Shown: positions 12,775 to 24,900 of the stretch, in pieces | Layout of the letters: every line of letters starts with the position of its first letter | Numbering within the stretch: the stretch's first letter is position 1 | Assembly: GCA_030142905.1 (NCBI GenBank) | Contig: JASJOG010000100.1 | Coordinates: forward strand, 186,001 to 250,000 | DNA: 64,000 bases | Reading direction: 5' to 3' | DNA from: Heliopora coerulea | Taxonomy: Eukaryota > Cnidaria > Anthozoa > Scleralcyonacea > Helioporidae | Position numbers and translations under genes: made by a program | The notes under the pieces: generated by a model | Databases searched by the model: none | What the model saw: only the letters and a program-made list of their open reading frames with translations | Told to the model about the DNA's origin: nothing

Positions 12775-12807
12775 TTACGAATTTTTTGCTGGGCCTTGAT
12801 TTTCATC
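12775..12807 (-). CDS. CCDC93: Possible last coding exon of CCDC93 (weak)
   Basis: After the last firm exon (donor GTAAGT at 12902-12897), an acceptor CTTTAG followed in phase by DENQGPAKNS and TAA (12775-12777) is the nearest splice option. It does not resemble the human C-terminus, and it lies inside one arm of an imperfect inverted repeat (12716-12736 against 12783-12807). Reading through the donor would instead add V-S-L-stop. Confidence 0.25.
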   Translation of the reverse strand, partial: DENQGPAKNS

Positions 12808-12902
12808 CTAAAGTATAGGAACAGAGAACACAGAACAACGAAGACAGAATAATAAACAAGTAAGAAAATAGTTAAAAATAAAAGCAAGAATTACAAACTT
12901 AC

Positions 12903-15900
12903 TTCTTGAAATTCCTTAACCGTTTTGAAATATCGCCTTTGTTTCTCGACTAGCTCCAAGTACTTTTCATTCAGTTCATCTCTCTTCTTCTTCTCGTTAG
13001 ATTTTCTTTGTTCAACCTGGTAAAAATTATTAACAGTCTCCCCAGTGTTCGCCTTCCTTCAAACCCCGCAATTAATGATAACAAGACTCGTGATACACTG
13101 CCTGATAAAGAACGTATGGGTGCTTTTTTCAAGAGTAAAGCAGCTAGACACTAAAATAATGTTGTGATTGATTTTCTGGACTGGAACTTTTTCAACCACT
13201 TCGGTTACTTCCAAATAATGCTTTGATTGTACGTTCCACTACCATCGTGGCGGCCTGTTTTGCAGGTTTTGTAGCCCATTTGCAAGAACGCTACCGAGTA
13301 CCAAACAACATGGCCATAATCGAAATGAGATTTTACTAGTGCACTACTTAATTATTCGCCGAAGGCGAAGTGAATATTGTTGAAAATCCCCGAAATGAAG
13401 TCGAGGGATTATTCAATATTAGCATATACCTCGCGGGTGGATAGTGCTTTTTGCGCAATCTGATTGGTTCGTCTATGTCGTAACATCCTGCTCTACTCAC
13501 CTCTGAGCAAAACAAGATGACGTCCAGTTTTGTTTCAGTTACGGAAGAACTTTTTTTAATAAACGAAGTCGCCGTGCAAGACAATACCAAAAAAGCAACA
13601 AAATTTGGCAAATTTTACTTTTTAGCAATAAATGAACTTAGGATGAGTTCGAAATGTTTTGTTTGCAAATGATGAGTGGGCGACAAGCCGACTGAGTTTG
13701 GTAAAATTGTTTTAAAAATTTTAAAAAATAGTTGTGAAAACAATTATGGGAGGAATATGCTAAAACAATTATTCACCTCAGTGTCGGTGAATAGAGTAGT
13801 TATTTACTGACAATGTGGTGAATAATAGTTAAATACTCACTGAGCCTGAGGCGAATAACTGTTTTAATATAATTACAGAGGTGATTATTTGGTAAAAAGT
13901 AGGGAACTAGCTTTTTAAATATCCTCGGTAACATTAACAAAGGTAGCCGCCATCTTGTTTCTGAGTCTTCACTGTTATAATCACTTGTAGGTGATTATTA
14001 AGATTTATGACGTAAACTTCTAGCCAATCACCACGCGGGATTTTCGATAATCACCTGTGTAATTTTAGTAAAAGCTAATATTATAATATTTGATAGTTTA
14101 CAAACTTTTTACATAAGCCTCTTTAACACACCAATTCCCGAGGAGATATGACCTTCCCATGCAAAGTTTGCTGAACTTCTCGTGAAAGTTTTTCGCGATT
14201 AAATAATTTATTGGGAAAATTTTCTCAGTGAAAATTTAACTTTAAGAGGAGTTATTTCGCTGTGTTTCGATAAAAATAATCACAAAAACAAAAAAGAATT
14301 TCAAACAAAGAAACAAAAATATAAATAGAAACAAAGATAAAATTTAAACTGAAAATAATAACAATAGAAATAAAATGAAACCAGCACAAGCAATGTTTGA
14401 AAAACACGCGAAATAAACGTTAATAATCTTGCAACTTCACAATGAGATCCACTCTCCAGTGAAATTATAATGTTGACTGAAACACTACACAACTGGAAAT
14501 TCAAATATTTTTTGATTTCGTAATTTATCAAAATTTTAATTTGATTACTGCGATATATTTTGTGTAAAAATCTTACCTTTCCTTTGTTGTTTAACACGCC
14601 ATTAACAATTTGTTCGAACTGCTGAAGGAACTGATCCTTGTTTGCGGGGGACGACATCGCTCTGAATAAAAAGAAATCATATTCATTGCAGTTGAGACAT
14701 ACTTCTTATCTGTTGCTGTACAAATAGACACGAAATTTTTTGGAGGGGAAAAAGCCCAAAACAGTTCCATTATCTGAAAGGCATTAGGTTTGGTTAAAAA
14801 AGGCGAAGACAGAGAAAGGTGCTACCGACATTGTAATTTAAACAAACGTCCCAAAGTCGATGGTTGGAACAAAGTTTACATGTATCTGAACGGATTTTGT
14901 TTATAGAATTTGTATCCATAAGTTTTGGAATCTAAAAGGAGTTTAATAGATTATTCCCGCGTGCAATTATCCAAACGAATTTAGTTTCCTAAGGCTGATG
15001 GTTATCATATTAAATTCATCAAACATTGTTAGATGCATTGGATAACATAAGATCGATTTTACCAAATACAAGTGTAAATCATCCAAACTTTATCCAACCC
15101 CCATATTTTTTCTGTATCCTCACCCTCCTGATCTTATACTGTAATTTCCTTTCTTCTTGGCTTCTTTCTTGTCCTCTCGTCCTTCTCCCTACTACCTCTT
15201 TCCTCTTTTACTCCTTATCTACCACCTCCTCTCCTGCCAATACTTGTCCCTCCCCACCTTCATCTTCCTTTCCACCCTCCCTCTCCTCCTCTCCATTCCA
15301 ATTGTCCTCCTTTTTCCTTTCACTTCAGCAATCTTCCTCCGAGGACCATAGTTGTTCTTACAGAATTGCAGGCTAACCCTTGTAATCCTATATATGTAAA
15401 CATTTTCAATCATTCTCCAATGTTGCGCGACGCAACAAAACATTACAAATAATAAAAGCTTTCATAATTATTGATTCGTGCCCGTTGCTGGGCTTTGCTG
15501 TTCACCCTACGCTTAGGATTTCCGTCTAGAGCCTCACTTGTTGAAAGCCACACTTCAAGGTCTATATCTTCCTTTAAGGACTATTTCATCCTTCGAGGCC
15601 TATGCCTTCCTTCAAGAACTATATAGCCTAACTCCCCGGGCTCCAGACTCTCTCTAAGGACAACAGTCTTCCTCCTAGGACCAACGTCTACGTTCACGGA
15701 ATTGAACTTCAGAAAAGGCTTGTACCCTTTTCCAGAGGACTATAGTTCTCTACAACCCCTAGAACTCTAGGCAATCGACAGAAACGACGAAGAGCTACAT
15801 GCAGTATTAGTGGTACGAATAATAAAAGAAATTACTTACGTGTTAAAGTTGTCGTGAATAGAGTTCAGAAGCGTAACCTGAAGCGTGAACAAGTGCAGTT

Positions 15901-18900
15901 AAAAAAAACGGAAAAGGAAAAAAATTGTAAGTGCAAACCAGTTATTCATAATTAAACACGAGTAATGACGTAAATGTGGTAGCTTGGTAGTTATATAATG
16001 TTCTTTATACGCATGCTCTCAAGCTCTTTTACTTAGAAAATCTTTCTGAGTCCTTGACGGGAATCGAACCCGTAACCTTCCGATCGCGGGTGCGATGCTC
16101 TAACCATTGAGCTACATAGACCCAGATGACGATCGAAGGTTACATTTATGTACTGGTTCGTATTGATGGTAGACATATGTACTGTCAGTCTGCAAGTCTC
16201 GATATATCGTGTATTATTTTTAGGGCTAATCAATGATGTAAATGTGGTAGCTTGGTAGTTATATAATGTTCTTTATACATTTTTTCAGGGACTCAGAAAG
16301 CTTTTCTGAGGAGAAGAGCTTGAGAGCATGCCTATAAAGAACATAAACACGAGTAAACACGAAGACCATATCGCAAACCTCTTTCTCCAGATAAAGTTTT
16401 GTATCATCGAGTGTGTTATAAAAGGTGTAAAACTGCTTTGTTTCTTTATGAGTTGCTGCAACTGTATAAAAAGAATAAAATCTCAACTGTGTAAGAAGAA
16501 ATAAAATCTCCTCGCAGGATCCCCGCACAAGGGTCCGGAACGTTTACGTTAGCGCGTCAAACTGGCACACAAATATTAGACTTGAATGAAGTACATAAAT
16601 TAATCAAAGTGAAACCAATAAATTGAACCAATATGAGGAGGTTTTGATGATTAAATGATACCTTCATTTATCTAGTGATATCTTGGAGGAGAGAGAAATA
16701 TCAAGGATTAGCACACACCTCGTAGGTGAATAGCTTTTTTTCACAATCTAACTGGTTCCTCTATCTCAGAAGATCCTACACTATTCTATTCCGAGAAAAA
16801 CTAGATGACTTTCCGTTTTGCTTTAGTTACGAAAGAAATTACTTTCAATAAACGAAAATTGCCGTGCCAGAAATTACCAAAAAAGCAACGAAATCTGGCA
16901 CTAAAGCATTCAGAGACACAAATGTCTTTCATGTTCCAACGATAAATGCACTTAGCATGTGTTCAAAATGTTTTGTTTACTAATGACGAACGCGCAACAA
17001 GCCAACGTTCCGTAAAATTGTTTTTAAATTTTAAAAAATATCTATGTGAAAACAATCATGCAAGGTATATGCTAAAACAATCATGACCTCAGCGTCGGTG
17101 AATGGTGTAGATATTTAGCTCCACTTTCGGTGAAAAATTGTTAAACACTACAGCTGGATTTCTATTTAGTGAACACTGTCGCGCAGGTGATTATTTCCTT
17201 TTGTGTTATGAGTTGTTGCTTGGAACCAAGAAGAAAACTACTCAATTGTAACGACTGAACAGTCGCTTTCAAACTAAATTCAATTGATGGAAATTCAGCA
17301 TTATTATTTTGTTGGGCAAGAGTTCCATTGAATGGTTTCGACAATAAATGTTGAGTTCCTTTTTCCGAAATAGAGCCCTCTAAAATTTGGGAAAGTCGTG
17401 GCTTTGGATCCTAAGAAGTTAATTCCATCATCAACCTCGCAACTGAGGTCCACACACCTTGATTATAAAGTTCAACAAATCGCCTTTGATACTGCGATAG
17501 TTCAGCTCGTGATGGAACTTCGTCTATTTTTCTTTGTAAAACTGCGATTTCCCTGTTTTTCTTTGCCTATTCAAATCAAGTAGAACAATGTTAGATGCTG
17601 ATGTACCAGGCGGGAAAAGAGATTCTTGTAATGAAAATTAATATTCAACAAATCATTTTTAAGACAGCACAATGAACACATTAAGACTCATTTTTAGTCA
17701 CGAGTCCTAATACGCTCATTATGTCTGTCTTAAAAATTAACTGCAGGGTAATAATTTTCATCGACAGACTTAAGCTTACAATGTTACGTATACGCAACAT
17801 TGGATAGCCACTAAGAGAATGCATTCCTAAAATAATTATCAAAAATACGAATTGCTAGATTACCAATGCTAGTCGGATTTTTTGCAGCTTCTGTTTATCG
17901 GCTTCATATTGCTGTTCAATTATCTGGGTTCTCTCCTAAAAAAGGCACAAATGTATCGGTATTTAGGAAACGACAGCATTGTACGCTGTCTTTAACCGAC
18001 TAACTATCCAACCAATAAATCAATACGGTATGGAGCAGTATATCAAAATAAAGTACAGTCCAGTGAAGTATAGTACAATACAGATTAGTATAGTGTATTG
18101 CAGCGCCATACCGTTCAGTATACTGTACAAACTTTAGATGGGGAAAGAAAAAACGCATAACACTTAAAAATAACTGATAGCATAGAATGAAATAAACTGC
18201 AGCCCTCAATTCTTAAGTAACATAAAATATTTTCAAAAATCTAAAGTACTAAGGCTCCATCTTCAAGATACGACTGTCGTATACGATCGTTTGTCGTCAC
18301 GTATACGATTAAGTCACGCACATCTTCAGGGAGTGTTGGTACATTAGCGAGCCAGTCGTAAACAGGAACTGTGCTTTTGCAACAGCATTGCATGCTCCAA
18401 AATGAAAAATCGTATGCAACAATCGTATCCTGTAAACGGGCCTTAACATACACACACACCACCTGTCCTGAATGTGAAATAAAGGAAAAAGAAAAATCAA
18501 AGAAAAGCGTAAAGAAATCAAACAACCAGTCAATCAATCAATCATTCAATCAATCATTCAATCAATCAATCAACCGACCCACTAACCAATCGGTCAATCA
18601 ATCAGTCAAATAATTAATCAATCAATCAGACAGTCAGTCAATCCATTCACCAATCAAACAACTAATCAATCAACCAACCAACCAATTAAACAATAAACCT
18701 ACATGCCAACCAATCAACCAAGCAACTAATCAGTAAACCAACCAACCAACCATTTATTTATCTACGTTATCATTAGAGGCAGGCTATTACTATACTGCTA
18801 CATGTAAACTACACCAAAACTGTTAAAAAGCCACGTTTCAGCAATTTGGTTTTGAATGGGAACTATTCCTATCAAATGGCTGGATTACGCAAATTGTAGT

Positions 18901-21900
18901 TAACCAGACGAAGCTTGCAGAATTAATGAATGTAAAAACAAGACCTCGTTCCTTCTACATTTAGGATGAACTAAAGCTGAATTACTTCCGGGCCTGTTCA
19001 TACTACCAATAGTTACTCTTTTCTTGGATGTTTAGGTAATGAATGGACAAAGTTCAGAAACACAAAATGCAGAAATACTGAGTGAAAATGTTATGACAGC
19101 AGAATATTTGATCAGAAACCTACCGTCTCCTCATTCTCTTCCCCAACACCTTCTTTCAAATTTTTGATATTATTTTTAAGCTTCTCAAGTTCTTCCTGTG
19201 TTAAAGATAAACATGCAGGATAAATTAAATATAATTTGCTTTAGGAAAACCGACAAAGTATAAAACCAGGCCAGAAAGATTACTATAAAATAACATGCAC
19301 CGTTCGGCTCATGAGCTCGGATGGGCTAATCCCCACGTCTGCATGGGAGTATAAAACCACCGCAAAATTCCTCGTGAAAAGTTCATTGAAATTTGCGCTG
19401 GATAGGACAATGCAAAACTAGAATAGGGTAGGACAAAAAAAGACAACGAAAGGCCAGGAAAAACAAGTCACAAAGCGAGACGATGCAAATCAAGTCTAGC
19501 AAGGCGAGGCAAGTCAAGGAAAGAAAAATTGATAACACTTAAAATTAACTCATACAAACTGTGTGTAATTGTGATACCTTGCACTGAGCTTTGAACTGAT
19601 GTTCTTGTTTTTTCAGACTTTCATTCATTGCTACCAGATACCTCAGTTTCTTATAAATACTAAAAGTAAAGATAACAAATCACAAAAGTCGACGAAATCA
19701 TAACTGTTAGTTGGTATTACATGTAATATGAAAATGTGACAGTAATGAAAAGTTTTTTTAATACTCAAAATTACAGTTGCATGAATATTTAAAACGACAG
19801 AAAGAACAATAAAAAATAAAAACAAAAAAATTATCGTATCTTTATCAAAGTTGTGAAAATTTGCCTGTTTTGACCTGTCATTTTCTCCTTTCTCCATCTC
19901 AGCCAGAGTTTGCATCTCTTCCACGATTTTCTGACCATATTCCTCAGTCTAAAATCGAAAATTACGTTCACCTGAATTGATGCGCTACTGAAGAATTCGC
20001 CGACTACCCAGCTAAAATAAATTTCAGTCAATTAGAGTAAGACTGAACACAGTAACGTTTAAAACTACAACAACCAAACTCATTCGTTCTCTTCACATTG
20101 ACAAAGTTGCTGTCTAGCGGCAGTCTGCTTGATTGAGACTTCCAATTATTACTAAGGTAACAAACGTGAGCTGGTTTCATATATAATAACTTATCTTGTC
20201 TAAGCAATAAGCTTCAATATGACTTACTAAGTTAACGTTATGATTACTGAGTATTTCAAAATTTATGTCATATTGAAGCTAATACTTGGCAGCACATATG
20301 GCCATCCATAAAACCATCACATAATTGGCCTTTCATCAAAGTTTCAGTTGCCATGACTGGAGGATCTCATTGACCATCACTATGTTACGGCATCTGGGGT
20401 CTCAGAAATTTTGAGAGATATGAATTTGGTCAGAATTAACGCTATCAGTCTTCATATACATACTGGTTAGGTATGGATAAATCAGTTTGTTTTCAAACCT
20501 TCGAAGACATTCGATACTCGGTGGATGAATGACAGATTTATGTATTAATTTATTTTTTTACAGCGATGGAGTAACAGTGGAGGAAATGGGAGGTGTTTTG
20601 AAACGAAGGTTTCAAGAACCGATTATCAATTTTTAATCTTTGTCGCACCCTTTATGCACAATACTCACTAGTACGCAGCCAAGCTGACATGTTAGGGTGG
20701 GGCTATAAGTTATCCAGGGGAAGTTACAACATGTTGCAGGTGTAAGTTTTCCATATTGCTGGGAAAATGGCCAAATTATGTAAATGTGAGACAACTCCCA
20801 ATACCCACTACCCACTCAAAGTTAGACGAACATTTGACCATAGGTTTAGTCAATATTAAAAACGTTATTCACCACTCATGAACTGTTTGTTATCAATCTT
20901 TAATCTTCTCTGTATATTTTCCCTCAGTGTGACTGCTCTGTTCTTAAGTGCAACTACAATAAACTGGTGTTTAACGTACCAACGTGATGAAAATGCGTCA
21001 AAATTGGAACTGATTTGGAATTTTGCAAAACAAAACGTGATTAAACAATTTTATCCAAATTCGAATTCGAAGTACTTTATTTTGGTAACGCTTGTCTTCG
21101 TGTCCGCTATTGAAACGCTTGTCGCTCGTAGGATCTCGAAATTAAACTTCACTTGTGCGGTTTTCCGAGAGTAGTTTTGATCAGCGCTATGACTTCGAGA
21201 CATTTTACAAGTAATACTGCAAACTGGTAACCTCAAAAAGCAAATGAATAGATTTAACGACTTCATCGAAATGAAATGGCAAAAATTAGGAGATAATGGA
21301 CAGACTTTCCTCTTTTTCTTTTTCTATTTTAATAAAAATATTTCCCTGTCCCACAAAATAACTGACAAAACGTCTTCATGCAAATTCGGATAATTTAGGT
21401 CTACAAATCTTTATGATCCGAGAAAATTTCAGTTGCTCAAATGCACAATTTCCATCGCAATAGCAGTTCAAAAATTAATCCTGGAAAAAATCGAGTCAAG
21501 GAAACCCAAGGCATCAAAGTCAATTCGCTTTGTCCAAAATTAAGCAGAAAACTAAGGCAGTCAACCAAGATTGTATTTGTTTCTTTTTTTACCTGAGACA
21601 ACATCTCTTGGGCTTCAATACATTTTTGTTGCAGTTCGGCATGTCTTCCTTCAACCTAAATGAAAAAGAAATGATGGTCAAATTAGCACAGAGTATGAAA
21701 ACTGCTTTCCCATTCTGGATTTAAGAGAAAATGACGATATTTCCTTTGAATACCTGAGCTAGCTTCTTTTCTTGATTGGCAATTTGTTTTTCTAATGAGG
21801 CTATTGTTCTCTTGTGAGATTGCAGACCACCAATCCGCTCATTGCGTTCACTTCCTTCCTGAAGTTCTGCTTGCTACACGGAACAAAAGGAAAAAAGCAG

Positions 21901-24900
21901 TAGAACTACCTATAATCCATGGCAAGAGTCATTGGTTTGTGAAATGGTACTTGTTCAACACAAAAATATGAAAATACATTACTAAATATAAAGGTTCACA
22001 CCTATTAAAAGAAAAAAGAACCAAATAGCTCTCTATGTTAAATCTCAAATTAGCCCACTTATTATTGACAATGTTTTCAAAGATATGTTCAGCTACGCGA
22101 CATAGTTTTTCGCCATGAGAACTAAAGACCAATTAATAAGAAAACAACCTTCAATGAATATCGAATATTTCGCCTCTATGCCGAAAATTGCTTCAGTCCT
22201 AGTGAGGTTTCCAGGAATAACCTTACTATTCCAAAGTATTCAAAGACCATTCTGAATATCAAAGAGGATCTGGGGACGACATTCAGAGACGCCAATGGGA
22301 CTATTTTAGATGGGGTGCTGAGTTAAATTGACCTGAAGAAGGGGTGAATACATGAATTTACATAATAAAATTCTGGTCGAAGAATTGGATTAATGAACGA
22401 ACAAACAAACGAACGAAAAAATACACGAACGAACGAACTGAATGAACGAGTAGATGAATGACTGAATGAAACAAAAGGAAGAAAGGGAGAATTGAAGGTG
22501 GAAAAGGAAATAAGCAAACAAGAAATAGGAAAATACACATATAACAAAAATTTCTTCCATATCCAAACTACTACGGTTAAATCTTCTGGCGTTAACCAGA
22601 GTAAAATAGTACAAGACTGATCCCACCAGAAAAGAGTTAACTCTTTCGCGGCGGGATAAGACTTCTATTATTTTACTCTGGCTAACGCAAGACGATTTTA
22701 CTCGTCAAGGGGAGAGCTTCCCCCCTTGAGAGTTAAGTCTCAGTCGATGCACTACCCCTCCCCCGAATAACACCCTTTTACCTTCTCCGCGTACTCCGAG
22801 GCAATTTGTGATATTTCTTCCGACTGTAAGCCAACAATGGACCCAACCAAACTCGAAGATAAGGATCCCTTAAGAAAATGCGATGTACTTAGCCGGGCAA
22901 TAAAGTTGACCTGGTCGGGGGCTTTGTAGAGAAAAGGAATTTAAAATTAAGAGTCTTACGGGCTCTATAAAGCGTCTGGCTGCTGACAATTTCACTGGAA
23001 AATATCTTACTGATGCAACACTTAAATGCGACTTCACAAACTTATGTAAGATTCGAGCAAGAACACCCAATAGAATATGTCAGTTTTTGAACGAGAGCAG
23101 GAACGCCTTCATCTGTATTGTGTATGCGACCTTCACGTATGGATTTTAACAACAATTACTAATTCCGTTAACTTAGGGTTAGGCCGCTCTAACATGTCGT
23201 CTCAAGTAATTTCTGTCCACCGCATCCTCTTTCCGAAGTCCTCGTTCCCTCATGTCCCTCTCTACCACATCCCTCTATCTTATTCTTTGTCTTCCTCCAG
23301 ATCTTCCTACAACTTGTTCTCTCCATGCTCTTTCAACTGGATCTCCTTCTTCTCTTCTGATCACATGTCCAAATCATCGGAGTCTTGCTTCTCTAGCCTT
23401 TTCTACAATATGTGTTACGTCTGATCTCCTCATCTCCTCGTTCCTTAACCTCTCTCGCAAAGATATATTTCTGATCCATCTCAACATCTTCATTTCAGTT
23501 CTATCCAATAGTCTTTCCTCTTCTTTTCCAAGTGCCCAGGTTTTGGCCCCGTACAGTAACATTGGACAAGTTATAGTTTCTCAAAGGGTTTACGAATTAC
23601 TTTGTTAACTCGTGCAAAATACAAACCAACTCAGGACTAGTAGTGATCACATTTCAGAAACTACACCTCAAAACTTACCTCCTTGCCTTGCATTGCAGCC
23701 ATGTTGCTCATCAAGGAATTAATACGTTTCTACAAATTTTCAAAAAGCTGGATGTCGTCTCAAAAGGCTCAGGCGAATCTAACACGTTTCTCAGAACACG
23801 TTACAATATTCTCTGAAGAAGGGCTTTTGTTCGAAAGGTCAGGATTCTTTGCGATCATTCACAGCAGTTACCAACTTTTGAACTTTTTACCTAACATAAT
23901 CTAGTTTTTGAAAGTATATAAATCTAAAGGTTCGCATTAACACTTGCAATTTTTTGCCTTTCGATTGACATCTTGGCGTATGTAACAAAATCACGAGAGC
24001 GTCGAGGTCGAACATAAGCGAATAAAAAGCGGATACCTTGTTGCATAGATTGTTATGTGTTTAATGCATAAACAACGATGACAATCGCAACGTACAAAAC
24101 CGCACATGTAAACGGGTCTTAAAAAGCTTTAAAATTCCATCATCGTTCGTGGTATAAAGCACAAACTGGTGAACACTCACATCTTATCTATTGATACAAC
24201 ATTGTTAAATGTATGTCGAAAACATTTCTCGCCAGCAAACAATTTACTCAGGGTTACGAAGTTACCAGTTAATCGGAACCTTTCGCAAATCAGCTCTCCT
24301 ACTGCTAATTTATACTTGGGTTAATCACGCCAACTGCTATGGAATTTTTTCTTTTTATAACACTGCGACTGCCGTTTCTAATAAATACGGATCGCCACGT
24401 AAATTCAACTAAACAGGACTTTCGAGTTTGTATGTGGACGCCGTTGCAATCTTGCAGGTCACGTTTTTTTATGAAATGAGTGTGTGTGTGTGTTGGTGGG
24501 GGAAGGATGTTAACAAATGCTGCCGGAGATAAATGAATGGTCGGCACAAGAACGGAACTACTAGGACCAGGTAACCGTGTGGAGATTGGGACTGGAAAAT
24601 TAAGTGTTTTATTTACTTGGTAACTTTTTGGAAAAAATCGTTGGGGTTAAGGTTACAATGTCACCAGGGGTAACACGTCAGTTAGAATTAGGGTTAGGAT
24701 TAGGACTGGGATTAGGGTTAGGGTTAGGACCCCAACCCTAACCCTACGCATAGCATGCAGGATAATTCTGAATCTTGGTGACCACTGACATTTCAGGATT
24801 ATCCTGAATCTTGGGTCAGAGGATTTCAGGTAAATAGAAGATTTAATTTTCCAGTCTTAGTCTCCACACGGTTACCTGGTCTCAGTGGTTATGTTCTCGC

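Noticed and set aside
16050..16123. Functional tRNA gene
   Set aside because: A and B boxes and the T stem are good, but the acceptor arms do not pair and the anticodon loop lacks T33; flanks are SINE repeats.
16033..16233. Minus-strand frame containing [20 protein letters not shown]
   Set aside because: This peptide is the familiar false translation of a tRNA-like sequence; here it is the SINE head.
19578..19653. Acceptor at TATAAG for CCDC93 exon 15
   Set aside because: It would break phase with the preceding GACAG donor; the acceptor six bases further upstream gives [15 protein letters not shown] in phase.
20878..21266. 98-codon plus and 71-codon minus ORFs
   Set aside because: Both lie within a CCDC93 intron and show no domain or repeat relationship.
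23077..23608. Two plus-strand ORFs of about 115 codons, Ser/Leu-rich
   Set aside because: They are antisense shadows of the LINE fragment read on the minus strand.
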